From: Bacteroidota bacterium | GTDB lineage: Bacteria; Bacteroidota; Bacteroidia; Bacteroidales; JAGONC01 | DNA length: 64,000 nucleotides | NCBI GenBank assembly: GCA_022711405.1 | Contig: JAKLFC010000001.1 | Span: forward strand, 248,001 to 312,000 | Reading direction: 5' to 3' | Shown: positions 7,302 to 15,951 of the stretch, in pieces | Layout of the letters: each line of letters begins with the position of its first letter | Position numbering within the stretch: the stretch's first letter is position 1 | Notes under the pieces: model-generated | Seen by the model: the letters and a program-made list of their open reading frames with translations, nothing else | The model's database searches: none | What the model was told of the DNA's origin: nothing | Made by a program: the position numbers and the translations under genes

Positions 7302-9749
7302 ATGATGACTTTCACGATCAGGGAGGGCAATTTTTTTCATAACGGAAGGAAAGTATTCCTCAACTCCGGAGAGATACATTATTTCAGGATCAGACGTAAG
7401 TTGTGGGACATACACCTGGCAGCAGCCAGGGAGGCCGGTCTGACCACTGTCAGCACATACATCCCCTGGGCCTGGCACGAGCCACAGGAGGGTGTTTTTG
7501 ATGTTGACGGCAAATCGTGTCCGGAACGTGACCTGGCTGGATGGCTGGCAAGCTGCCACGCTCATGGATTATGTTGCATCGTGAAACCTGGTCCGTTCAT
7601 CCTCGCTGAAACAAGAGGGGCTGGCTTGCCGGAATGGTTCCTGGAACGCTTTGGTGAAGAGGTGAAGATGCGTAATCGTTCAGGTGAGATCGTTCAGAGC
7701 GATGGAGTCAGCCTGTTTCATCCGAAATACCTGGAGAAGGTCACATCGTGGTACGATCAGATCATGCCATTCATCCGTGAGCGGGAGATCTCAAATGGCG
7801 GCCCCATCATCATGATGCAGGTCTGCAATGAGATCGGCGTTTTCTCCTGGCTGGCACATCAGGCGGACTATGGCGGTACAGTCAGGGATCGTTTCATAGC
7901 CTATATGAAAGGTAGATTTGCAGATATTCAGGTGGTGAATGCATTATGGGGGACTGATTATCAGGATTTTACGCATATTGAGCTGCCTCCCGACGGCCGT
8001 CTGCCTTACACATCGAAGGGTGACCGAAGCCGGGATTATGAATGGCACTGCTTCTGGCGGACCTATTACGGTGATTACTTGCGCATGTTATCCGGCATGG
8101 CCCGCGAAAGGGGAGTGACGGTTCCTTTCTATCACAACCTCCCCGGCTGGATTTACGGCAGCGGTTATGAATTCCCGGTGAATATCACCATGTACGATGA
8201 CCTGTTCGGCGAAAAGAGTGAGATCATGTTCGGAGTGGATCATATTCCGGAGTTCGTATCACACCGCAACATGCATGATGACCGGATCATCAATGATGTC
8301 ACCCGCACCATGCAGGGAAACAAGCCCCTTTTTGCTGCGGAATTTCAGTGCGGCTCCCGCGAGTACCATGTAGTGACAAATCCCCGCGAGCTGGAACTTT
8401 TCTATAAAGCGAGCGTGGCTAACGGCCTGACAGGCTGGAACTACTATATGTTCTCACAGGGGAGGAACCCTGCACGCAGGGGTTATTCCGGATCGACATT
8501 TTACTGGTTTACCCCGCTTACACCCGAGGGACGTCGCACAAGTACCTTTCCGCTGGTGAAACGGATGAGCAGGATCATCAGGGTTTCTGAAAGCATCATC
8601 CTGGAGGCAAAACGCAAAACAGAAGTTTGCGTGCTCTTTTATCCGCCATATTATTCCACTGAGCTGGAAAGGCCGGAGGAAGGGGCTTCCGGTCTTCAGT
8701 TCGTAGCCAGCCGGATACGCAGGCCGGCTTATTTTGATGGACTGCTGAAGGTGCTCCAGGTTCTCAATGTGGATTATGATATGGCGGATTTGAGCAAAAC
8801 CTCTTCTGATTCATTGAGCAAGTACAGGCAAATATGGGCATTCTGCACCGATGAGATGAATGCGGGGGATCAGCAAATCCTGGTGGATTATGCCAGAAGC
8901 GGGGGAGACCTGGTGATCTTTCCCTGTCTTCCTGACCGGGAGATGACTCAAAAGCCCTGCACCCTCATTCGCGGGGCCCTTTCAGTGGAACCATCAGGGA
9001 AAGAGGTCATCGACTCACCATTGATCGATATCTGCGACCTGAAAGATATCAAATGTGCCAATCCGCAGGTCATTTATTCTGAAGAATCTCTGACTGGTGC
9101 GGAAATCATTGCCCGGACAATCAGGGGCACTGTCTGCGGATTTACCAAACGAATGGGGATGGGATCACTGACCCATCTGGGAACCTGGCTGGGATTTGAC
9201 ACAGAAGGGCACAAGCCCGTTTATGAATCCATTCTGATGCGGTCAGGCGCCAGATTGAGGCAGGCCTCTGCATCCAATGAGAACATTACTGTAAGAGAGC
9301 GTTTTACAGATGCCGGACAGGCCATTCTTTTCATCGGAAATTATTATAACGAGGAACAAACGGGAAACGTCACCTACACTCATCCTGAAAATGGTGAACC
9401 TGTTTCCATACCTTTTACAGGCGGCGAAATAGCATGGCCGGCCCTGCACGGAGTGCTTACACCGGTATGCATGGAGATCGCTGAGGGAATCAGCATCCTC
9501 CATAGCACCTCTGATATTCTCGAAATACAAGAAACGAATGGTCATATTGAGATCACTCTTTATGGAGAAAGAGATCTGGCAGGGGAGATCGTAATAGAAG
9601 GCTTGAATGCAGCATTGGTCGCTTCGGCCCGTATTGAAGGTCAGCCCGTCAAAGTCCTCTGGTCTGGTGATCGTATTGTATTTCTTTATAATCATATACA
9701 TAAGAAGGAAATCGTTCTTAATATTGACATTCAGCAACTGTCGACCTGA
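7302..9749 (+). CDS. GH35-like protein, candidate beta-1,2-glucosyltransferase/glucosidase
   Basis: An 815-residue protein without a signal peptide, so probably cytoplasmic. The N-terminal TIM barrel is of GH35 type ('SGEIHYFRI', 'TVSTYIPWAWHEP'). The likely acid/base E177 is in 'QVCNEIG', where GH35 beta-galactosidases usually have QVENEYG, and the likely nucleophile E347 is in 'FAAEFQCG'. GH35 proteins are mostly beta-galactosidases, but a GH35 protein in a GH144 cluster of Ignavibacterium album was shown to be a glycosyltransferase acting on beta-1,2-glucooligosaccharides. The setting here is the same, directly before a GH94 gene and after a sugar carrier. The family call is strong; the beta-1,2-specific function is inferred. 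Confidence 0.75.
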   Translation: MMTFTIREGNFFHNGRKVFLNSGEIHYFRIRRKLWDIHLAAAREAGLTTVSTYIPWAWHEPQEGVFDVDGKSCPERDLAGWLASCHAHGLCCIVKPGPFILAETRGAGLPEWFLERFGEEVKMRNRSGEIVQSDGVSLFHPKYLEKVTSWYDQIMPFIREREISNGGPIIMMQVCNEIGVFSWLAHQADYGGTVRDRFIAYMKGRFADIQVVNALWGTDYQDFTHIELPPDGRLPYTSKGDRSRDYEWHCFWRTYYGDYLRMLSGMARERGVTVPFYHNLPGWIYGSGYEFPVNITMYDDLFGEKSEIMFGVDHIPEFVSHRNMHDDRIINDVTRTMQGNKPLFAAEFQCGSREYHVVTNPRELELFYKASVANGLTGWNYYMFSQGRNPARRGYSGSTFYWFTPLTPEGRRTSTFPLVKRMSRIIRVSESIILEAKRKTEVCVLFYPPYYSTELERPEEGASGLQFVASRIRRPAYFDGLLKVLQVLNVDYDMADLSKTSSDSLSKYRQIWAFCTDEMNAGDQQILVDYARSGGDLVIFPCLPDREMTQKPCTLIRGALSVEPSGKEVIDSPLIDICDLKDIKCANPQVIYSEESLTGAEIIARTIRGTVCGFTKRMGMGSLTHLGTWLGFDTEGHKPVYESILMRSGARLRQASASNENITVRERFTDAGQAILFIGNYYNEEQTGNVTYTHPENGEPVSIPFTGGEIAWPALHGVLTPVCMEIAEGISILHSTSDILEIQETNGHIEITLYGERDLAGEIVIEGLNAALVASARIEGQPVKVLWSGDRIVFLYNHIHKKEIVLNIDIQQLST

Positions 9750-9764
9750 AATTACATTTTGTTT

Positions 9765-9871
9765 TTAACCACAGAGGCGTAAGGAGTATTCACAGAGGCG
9801 CACAGAGGAAGATAGTTCATTCATCTGATCCTCTGTGATCTCAGTGTATCCTCTGTGCGCCTCTGTGGTAA
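9765..9871. repeat. Dispersed palindromic repeat, copy 2 (CAGAGGCG family)
   Basis: The sequence begins TTAACCACAGAGGCG and ends CGCCTCTGTGGTAA, so the outer arms are inverted copies of about 14 bases, with further CACAGAGG/CCTCTGTG pairs inside. It is related to the copy at 393-501. It occupies most of the gap between the GH35-like and GH94 genes, where a hairpin could affect mRNA stability or read-through. Confidence 0.8.
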
Positions 9872-9909
9872 ATAATCCCGGTAATTGAGTACAAACGGTT
9901 AGAAAAATC

Positions 9910-12900
9910 ATGAAAATAAAGAATTCCACCGGCCTTTCCGTTGAATTTCTGGAAAATGGCGCTATTAAAAGCATTGAAGCCAATCCCATCCGCATAAGTC
10001 TCAGACCGGCGACTCCTTTTTCATCGCACGGTGCAAATCTTTATCTCAGGAAACGGTCACAAAACATTGAATACAAAGCCCTTACTGGTCCTGCAAGCAA
10101 TAGCCGTTTCAGTGTACAGGACAATGTCTATTACGCTCAGGGAAGCTGGGAAGGTATTGATTATCAAATCACTCTGCACATATCAGATAAATGCATGAGC
10201 TGGTACTATATGGTCGATCTAACGAGCCGTAATGACGAAATGATCGAGCTGGACCTGATATGTGTGCAGGATGTGGGTCTAAAGCAAACTACTGATGGAC
10301 TGGTCAATGAATATTATGTCAGTCAGTATCTTGAGCGGCGTATCATGGAGAGTGAATCCTATGGCAAGGTCGTTTGCTGCCGTCAGAACATGAAAGAGCC
10401 GACCGGTCATCCCTGGCTGATGGTCGCATGCAGGAACGGAGCCACGGCTGCCAGCACGGATGGCATGCTGTTCTATGGTAAAACATGCCGTGAGACAGGG
10501 AAGCCGGAGGGCTTGCTCGCTGGGCTGTCTGGTGGCGAATATGCAGGAGAATCGTCTGTGATCGCCCTGCAGGAAAAACCATTCATGCTGGTTTCCCGGG
10601 AACATCACAGGAGCGTTTTTATTTTCACATACCTGGCTGACCATCCGCTCCCAACCTCTGCTATGGATATAGACCGGTTGCCTGATCTTTTGGCGGAAGT
10701 TGAAGAAACGGTTGCTGCTCCGTCAATGGGTCAATGGTTGGCACCCACCAGGAATCTGTTCAACACTTCTGCTTTTCTTCCTGTGGAGGATCTCAATGAA
10801 GGTGAATTAGTCGAGTTTTTTGGAAGCAACCGGAGGCATTCCGAAAAAGAAGGGAACCGGTTACTGTCTTTTTTCTGCCGGCAACACGATCATGTGGTAC
10901 TGCGGGAAAAGGAGATCATGGCCGACCGGCCTCATGGGCACATCATGCAGGCCAGGGCAGGATGTGTGCCGGACGAAAATATACTGTCTGCCACCTCGTT
11001 TGCAGCAGGAATCTTCAACTCACATCTGTCACAGGGGAACACCAATTTTAATGTTCTATTATCCATCTGCACAAGCCAGTTCAACCTGGGACTGGAAGCC
11101 GGGCAGAGGATCTTTGTGCACATCGGGGGAAAATATTATTTGCTGGGAGTTCCTTCTGCGTTCGAAATGGGCCTGAATCATTGCCGTTGGATCTATAAAT
11201 CCGGTGAATACTGCTTTCAGGTACGGACCTGGACGTCAAAGAGGGTTCCGCAGGTGAATACCGACTTTAAGGTGATCAGGGGAAAGCCTTTGGAACTGAT
11301 CCTCACCCATGATTTTGATCCTTTAAATGGATGGAAGGTGACTTCAGGTAGTACCAGCAGCGAATTTAAAGCCGCCCCTTCAAAAAGGAGCATGATCGCT
11401 TCCAAATTTCCAAGGGCACAATTCAGGATAGCGATCAACCCTCCTGGGTCAACCTGCAAGCCATATGGTGACGAGGCGTTGTATGAAGATCGAAACCATC
11501 ATGGCAGCACTTTGTTCGTGCTCAGGGTGGATCAGACATCTGATTTCTGCATGAGCTTTATTGGTGAAGTGTGTTCAGCACAGGATGCCATTAAGGTGGA
11601 AGATGGAGATAAGCAATGGCTTGCGGATTGCCAGGATGCCGGTTCTACCTGGAATGAACTCAGTTTAAACCTATTCCTGCATGGAGACCAGCCGGACATT
11701 GCTGCCGTGAGGGAGATACTGCCCTGGTATGGGATGAATGCGCTCACTCATTATTTAACCCCTTACGGGCTGGAACAATTCAGCGGGGCAGCCTGGGGAA
11801 CACGCGATGTGGCTCAGGGTCCGCTTGATCTGCTCCTGACCATGGGAAGGTATGAGGATGCACGGCAGGTACTGAAGATCATTTTTTCCAATCAGAATCC
11901 GGATGGAGGCTGGCCACAATGGTGGATGTTCGATCGTTACCAGCATATACGGGCCGACAGCTCCCATGGGGATATCTTTTACTGGTGCCTGATTGCCCTG
12001 GCAGACTATATCAAAGTCACCGGAGACATGTCCATTCTGGAAGAGGTACTGCCCTACTATTCAGGGAAAGAAAGCGATCAGGCTGAACGGACACCTCTCA
12101 GCGAACACGTTGAGCGCCTTATCCGCATGGTCATCCGCTCCTTCATTCCCGGAACTGCACTGGTACCATTCGATGGCGGCGACTGGAACGATTCCCTTCA
12201 GCCGTTCAGCAAAGAACTGGCTCAGCGCATGATCTCGAGCTGGACCGTGGAAATGAATTACCAGGCATTCAACGAGTATCTTCATGTGTATGAAAAGATG
12301 GGCAATGAAGGCAAAGCAGGGGAATTGCTGTCAATCTGTGAGGATATCAGGGCTGATTTCAATAAATTCCTGATCAGGGATGGGATTGTTGCCGGATACG
12401 GATTGGCGGAGGCGGATGGCAGTATCCACGTATTGCTGCACCCCTCAGACGGTAGAACCGGTATCCGCTACGGCATTTTACCAATGGAACGAGGTATTGT
12501 CAGCGGTATCTTCAGTCGCGAACAGGCTTTTTATCATCGGGAACTTATTGAAAATCATCTGAAAGGACCTGACGGAGCGCGGTTAATGGATCGACCGTTG
12601 AAATACAAAGGAGGAATCCAGGAAATTTTCCAGCGGGCGGAAAGCAGTACTCATTTTGGCCGGGAGATCGGGCTTATGTACGTACATGAACACATCCGTT
12701 ACGCAGAATCCCTGGCCCGTACCGGCGAGGCTGATGCCTTTGTGAAGGCACTCCGGCAGGCGATCCCGGTTGGGTACAGGGATGTTGTGCCCTGCGGCGA
12801 TATCCGTCAAGCCAACTGCTATTACAGCAGCTCCGATGTCGCCTTCCGGAATCGTTTTGAGGCTGATGATCGTTACGATGATGTCAAAGCCGGGAAAATA

Positions 12901-13254
12901 ATCCTTAGAGGCGGCTGGCGGGTATACTCCAGCGGTCCGGGTATTTATATCAGCCTGATCGTGACCGGGCTGCTGGGATTGAGGATTGGAGATGGGAATG
13001 TCATTATCGATCCTGTGATGCCGGATTCGCTGGATGGATTATCCGTTTCCATTGATTTTCTTGGCCGAAGGATCCGGTTCAACTATTCCGTCAAAGAGGG
13101 CAATTATAGTCCTAAAGCTATTTCAATCAATGGCACAGGCATCCACTTCACCTTGGAAGATAATCCCTTTCGTCAGGGTGGTGCGGTCATTGACAAGGAT
13201 CAGTTTACCGAGAAACTGGGACTGCAGGAAAATGTTATAGCGATACGGCTATAG
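9910..13254 (+). CDS. GH94 phosphorylase, probable 1,2-beta-oligoglucan phosphorylase
   Basis: A 1114-residue cytoplasmic protein (no signal peptide). Its length fits 1,2-beta-oligoglucan phosphorylases (about 1,100 residues) rather than cellobiose phosphorylases (about 800). The GH94 catalytic signature 'GDWND' is present, with D758-W-N-D761 at bases 12181-12192, after 'FDG'. A second family block is 'WGTRDVAQGPLDLLLTMGRY'. Such enzymes use phosphate to release alpha-glucose 1-phosphate from beta-1,2-glucooligosaccharides, which suits a bacterium importing them through the upstream carrier. Laminaribiose- or cellodextrin-type specificity cannot be strictly excluded, but GH144 neighbours make the beta-1,2 assignment likely. 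Confidence 0.85.
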   Translation: MKIKNSTGLSVEFLENGAIKSIEANPIRISLRPATPFSSHGANLYLRKRSQNIEYKALTGPASNSRFSVQDNVYYAQGSWEGIDYQITLHISDKCMSWYYMVDLTSRNDEMIELDLICVQDVGLKQTTDGLVNEYYVSQYLERRIMESESYGKVVCCRQNMKEPTGHPWLMVACRNGATAASTDGMLFYGKTCRETGKPEGLLAGLSGGEYAGESSVIALQEKPFMLVSREHHRSVFIFTYLADHPLPTSAMDIDRLPDLLAEVEETVAAPSMGQWLAPTRNLFNTSAFLPVEDLNEGELVEFFGSNRRHSEKEGNRLLSFFCRQHDHVVLREKEIMADRPHGHIMQARAGCVPDENILSATSFAAGIFNSHLSQGNTNFNVLLSICTSQFNLGLEAGQRIFVHIGGKYYLLGVPSAFEMGLNHCRWIYKSGEYCFQVRTWTSKRVPQVNTDFKVIRGKPLELILTHDFDPLNGWKVTSGSTSSEFKAAPSKRSMIASKFPRAQFRIAINPPGSTCKPYGDEALYEDRNHHGSTLFVLRVDQTSDFCMSFIGEVCSAQDAIKVEDGDKQWLADCQDAGSTWNELSLNLFLHGDQPDIAAVREILPWYGMNALTHYLTPYGLEQFSGAAWGTRDVAQGPLDLLLTMGRYEDARQVLKIIFSNQNPDGGWPQWWMFDRYQHIRADSSHGDIFYWCLIALADYIKVTGDMSILEEVLPYYSGKESDQAERTPLSEHVERLIRMVIRSFIPGTALVPFDGGDWNDSLQPFSKELAQRMISSWTVEMNYQAFNEYLHVYEKMGNEGKAGELLSICEDIRADFNKFLIRDGIVAGYGLAEADGSIHVLLHPSDGRTGIRYGILPMERGIVSGIFSREQAFYHRELIENHLKGPDGARLMDRPLKYKGGIQEIFQRAESSTHFGREIGLMYVHEHIRYAESLARTGEADAFVKALRQAIPVGYRDVVPCGDIRQANCYYSSSDVAFRNRFEADDRYDDVKAGKIILRGGWRVYSSGPGIYISLIVTGLLGLRIGDGNVIIDPVMPDSLDGLSVSIDFLGRRIRFNYSVKEGNYSPKAISINGTGIHFTLEDNPFRQGGAVIDKDQFTEKLGLQENVIAIRL

Positions 13255-13273
13255 GGAATTTTTAGCTATGTTA

Positions 13274-13340
13274 ATCCCCTACGGGGAATGTAATTTTTTG
13301 GTGATACCTATTTTCTACAAGACTAAAACCGCTACGCGGT
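13274..13340. repeat. Left outer palindromes (CCCC-TAC-GGGG and ACCGC-TAC-GCGGT)
   Basis: Two perfect short palindromes: TCCCC-TAC-GGGGA at 13275-13287 and ACCGC-TAC-GCGGT at 13328-13340. The bases between them (CTACAAGACTAAA) resemble the CTACAATACTAAA tag that precedes palindromes on the right side. Confidence 0.85.
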
Positions 13341-13354
13341 AATACATTAGGTTT

Positions 13355-13554
13355 GATTCCCCTCCCTTGCCCGTAGGGCATATAGTATTGTAGGTTGTTG
13401 TCCGGATTCCCCTCCCTTGCCCGTAGTGCATATAGTATTGTAGGATGTTGTCCGGATTCCCCTCCCTTGCCCGTAGGGCATATAGTATTGTAGGATGTTG
13501 TCCGGATTCCCCTCCCTTGCCCGTAGGGCATATAGTATTGTAGCAGGTTGTCCG
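13355..13554. repeat. Four tandem 50-bp units, each carrying TGCCC-GTA-GGGCA
   Basis: Units at 13355-13404, 13405-13454, 13455-13504 and 13505-13554 each begin GATTCCCCTCCC and end TTGTCCG, with few substitutions. Unit 2 has GTAGTGCA in place of GTAGGGCA, which breaks its stem. There are no unique spacers, so this is not a CRISPR array. Period 50 is not a multiple of three, so open frames across it are artefacts. Confidence 0.95.
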
Positions 13555-13566
13555 AATGATTCCAAT

Positions 13567-13579
13567 ACCCCGTAGGGGT
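13567..13579. repeat. Palindrome ACCCC-GTA-GGGGT abutting the transposase stop
   Basis: A perfect 13-base palindrome whose last base is part of the transposase stop codon (TTA on the plus strand at 13579-13581). It is the inner left member of the symmetric set; its inner right partner is at 14119-14131. Confidence 0.85.
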
Positions 13580-14049
13580 TAAACAATTCCCAAAAAATCA
13601 AACAAATAGCATTCATCAAATTCGATTGAATAATTCTTAAGGAATTGAATATACTCCGTTCTGAATGTTGATTTTTCATGATGCCTTTCCTGGTTTTGAA
13701 TATAAGCGTAAACAATTTCCAACTGCGATCTGCTGCAGGAAAAAGCCCCATATCCCTCCTGCCAGGCAAATTTTTCCTTGCAAAGTTTTTCTTTGTTAAT
13801 AAACAGAGAAGAATTTCTTTTAATGCCTTGCACAGTATCAGAGATTGAAATGGATGGATTTAATCCTATCAGGATGTGGACATGATCGGCTACACCATTG
13901 ACAATGATCGATTTGTGTTTCATTGTGGAGATAATACCGCTAATGTATTCGAATATTCTGCTTCTGAAGTCCTTGGTTAGTGCAGCATCCCTGCATTTGA
14001 CTGCAAAAACCAGGTGAACGTATAACTGGGTGTATGTTCCTGGTTTCAT
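13579..14049 (-). CDS. Y1 (HUH) transposase, REP-associated / IS200-like
   Basis: A 156-residue protein of the Transposase_17 (IS200/RAYT) family. It begins 'GTYTQLYVHLVFAVK', has the HUH metal-binding motif in 'ADHVHILIGL', and has a likely catalytic tyrosine in 'VYAYIQNQERHH'. These enzymes cut and join single-stranded DNA at hairpins. No accessory tnpB is present, and the gene is flanked on both sides by matched short palindromes, which fits a domesticated RAYT better than a free IS200. The reading frame is intact, so activity is possible. Confidence 0.88.
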   Translation of the reverse strand: MKPGTYTQLYVHLVFAVKCRDAALTKDFRSRIFEYISGIISTMKHKSIIVNGVADHVHILIGLNPSISISDTVQGIKRNSSLFINKEKLCKEKFAWQEGYGAFSCSRSQLEIVYAYIQNQERHHEKSTFRTEYIQFLKNYSIEFDECYLFDFLGIV

Positions 14050-14118
14050 GATATGTTTTTATTGTTAATACGGAAAGAAGCAAAATGTACCCGGTCAAAA
14101 TGAAATTTTTTTTGTTTA

Positions 14119-14275
14119 TCCCCTACGGGGAATTAAATGTTATCATTCGTATTATTCTACAATACTAAATGCCCTACGGGCAAAGGGATGGGATGGGGGA
14201 AATGGTAACTACAATACTTAATACCCTACGGGTAAATGGATGGAATGGAAAATATGGCTAAATGCCCTACGGGCA
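14119..14275. repeat. Right inner palindromes with TAC loop
   Basis: TCCCC-TAC-GGGGA at 14119-14131, TGCCC-TAC-GGGCA at 14170-14182, TACCC-TAC-GGGTA at 14222-14234 and TGCCC-TAC-GGGCA at 14263-14275. Two are preceded by CTACAATACT tags and three are followed by a G/A-rich tail (GGGATGGGATGG-like). These are complementary to the 50-bp units on the left. The change from GCCC/GGGC to ACCC/GGGT keeps pairing. Confidence 0.85.
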
Positions 14276-14319
14276 AATGGATGGGATGGGGGATAAAATC
14301 CCGTCATTTACTTGGAATT

Positions 14320-14387
14320 ACCGCGTAGCGGTTATACTATTGTAGACGAATGACGTATAAACAAAATGTTTCATTCCCCGTAGGGGA
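14320..14387. repeat. Right outer palindromes (ACCGC-GTA-GCGGT and TCCCC-GTA-GGGGA)
   Basis: Perfect palindromes at 14320-14332 and 14375-14387. They are the reverse complements, in mirrored order, of the left outer pair at 13275-13287 and 13328-13340. Confidence 0.85.
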
Positions 14388-14477
14388 TAAACCAATAATG
14401 ATCAATCGTTATTTTCGTATAAAGCCGTAATTTTAATGTTTCATTGCATCCCCTAAGACTATTACCACACATCGTAT

Positions 14478-15914
14478 ATGATTAAGATATTTAAAAAGAT
14501 CCTGATCACGGTCAACCTGGCATTTGTGATCTGCTTGTCGGTACATGCACAAAAGCATCTGGAAAGAACTGGAACCAGCGGCGATTCCATCCCTGTTACC
14601 GGTATCGTCTCCGGCATTCCCGATTCGTCCTTGCTGGATATCGTTCAACGCCAGACATTCCGTTATTTCTGGCATTATGCACATCCGGTCAGCGGCCTGG
14701 CCCGCGAGCGGAGCGATACCGTCCTGGCAGAACATTACTGGGATTACATTAATGAAGCCTGGGATGAACCGAATTTCAGCAAAACGCTTTTCGGACCTGA
14801 TGCCTGTGCGATCGGAGGAACCGGATTCGGTATCATGGCTACCATCGTGGCGGTGGAAAGAGGATGGATCGAAAGGGCTACTGCCGTACGCCGCCTTGTG
14901 CAGATTGCCGATTTTCTGGCCAACGCGGACTGCTTTCATGGCATCTATCCCCATTTCATGGACGGCCGAACCGGAAGAACCATCAAATTCGATCGCCTCG
15001 ACGATGCGGCGGACCTGGTGGAAACCTCCTACCTCCTGATGGGATTCCTGTGCGCCAGGGAATACTTTGATGCGGATTCACCGATCGAAGTATACCTTAG
15101 GAACCGGATCACCAAAATGTGGAATGTTGCCAACTGGAACTGGCATACCAACGGTGAAAAAAAACTTTACTGGCACTGGAGCCCCAACAACGGCTTCGAT
15201 ATGAACTTCCCTATCTGGGGATGGAACGAATGCCTGATTACGTATATCTTGGCAGCATCCTCTCCGTTTCATGCCATCTCTAAAGATGTATACGACGGAA
15301 GCTGGGTGGGGAGCAGCGGTTTTAAGAACGGAAGATCCTATTATGGTATCACTCTACCACTGGGCAACTACGATTGGGGAGGACCCCTGTTCTTTGAGCA
15401 TTATACGTTCATGGGCATTGATCCCAGGGACCTGAAGGACTCGCTGGGAATTGACTACTTTGAGCAGGTCCGCAGCCATACCCTGATCAACAGGGCCTAT
15501 TGCATCGATAATCCGAAAAACTACAAGGATTACGGCGAAAATTGCTGGGGGCTTACGGCAGGCGACAGTTACAAGGGTTATGTTGCTCATTGCCCGGAGG
15601 TGGACTTCGGGGTCATTCAACCCACAGCGGCACTATCCTCGTTTCCCTATGCTCCTGAATATTCGATGCAGGTGCTCAAACACTTCTATTTTGATCTTGG
15701 AGATAAGATCTGGAGCGAATACGGATTTGTCGATGGATTCAGTGAAACACACAACTGGTACGCGAAAAGCCACCTGGCGATTGACCAGGGCCCCATTGTG
15801 GTGATGATTGAGAACTACCGAACGGGTCTCCTGTGGGAACTTTTCATGCAGATCCCGGATATACAGAAGGGATTGATAAAGCTTGGTTTCGAAAGCCCAT
15901 GGATGAAAAAATAA
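14478..15914 (+). CDS. Secreted GH144-type beta-1,2-glucanase (single domain)
   Basis: A 478-residue protein with a Sec signal peptide (cleavage near 'SVHAQ') and one (alpha/alpha)6 barrel of the PF10091/GH144 family. Family blocks visible are 'YFWHYAHPVSGLARERS', 'IGGTGFGIMA', 'ADLVETSYLLMG' (E182, conserved in all complete copies here) and the C-terminal 'IDQGPIVVMIENYRTGLLWE'. Its size matches characterised single-domain enzymes that make sophorose or short beta-1,2-glucooligosaccharides. The next gene is a larger paralogue a few bases downstream, probably in one transcript. Whether it is endo- or exo-acting is not visible. Confidence 0.88.
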   Translation: MIKIFKKILITVNLAFVICLSVHAQKHLERTGTSGDSIPVTGIVSGIPDSSLLDIVQRQTFRYFWHYAHPVSGLARERSDTVLAEHYWDYINEAWDEPNFSKTLFGPDACAIGGTGFGIMATIVAVERGWIERATAVRRLVQIADFLANADCFHGIYPHFMDGRTGRTIKFDRLDDAADLVETSYLLMGFLCAREYFDADSPIEVYLRNRITKMWNVANWNWHTNGEKKLYWHWSPNNGFDMNFPIWGWNECLITYILAASSPFHAISKDVYDGSWVGSSGFKNGRSYYGITLPLGNYDWGGPLFFEHYTFMGIDPRDLKDSLGIDYFEQVRSHTLINRAYCIDNPKNYKDYGENCWGLTAGDSYKGYVAHCPEVDFGVIQPTAALSSFPYAPEYSMQVLKHFYFDLGDKIWSEYGFVDGFSETHNWYAKSHLAIDQGPIVVMIENYRTGLLWELFMQIPDIQKGLIKLGFESPWMKK

Positions 15915-15951
15915 TTGTCAATTGTCAATGGTAGATTGTCGAAGTTCTAAT

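Larger units (their letters stand above)
13270..14390. mobile_element. Mirror-symmetric REP-like element around a Y1 transposase
   Basis: About 1.1 kb in which every short palindrome has a 4-5 bp stem and a TAC (or complementary GTA) loop. Left to right these are: CCCC-TAC, CCGC-TAC, four GCCC-GTA units, CCCC-GTA, the transposase gene, CCCC-TAC, three GCCC/ACCC-TAC units, CCGC-GTA, CCCC-GTA. Read inward from either edge, the order of stem types is the same, so the whole element is close to a large inverted repeat with the transposase in the middle. This resembles a REP-associated tyrosine transposase (RAYT) locus. It accounts for the two gene-free stretches at 13255-13578 and 14050-14390; I see nothing specific in 14391-14477. 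Confidence 0.8.

Noticed and set aside
13355-13554. Possible CRISPR array
   Set aside because: Units are directly contiguous with no unique spacers, and no cas genes are nearby.
13271-13769. Open frames of 86 and 140 codons across the tandem units
   Set aside because: They translate the 50-bp repeats, shift frame from unit to unit and overlap the transposase gene on the same strand; no start signals or family likeness.
13579-14049. Free IS200-type insertion sequence
   Set aside because: No tnpB and no standard paired subterminal ends; instead, multiple matched palindromes on both sides favour a REP-associated transposase.
15914-15935. Direct repeat ATTGTCAATTGTCAAT as an insertion target duplication
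   Set aside because: Only a short two-fold repeat with no flanking element; no evidence of insertion.
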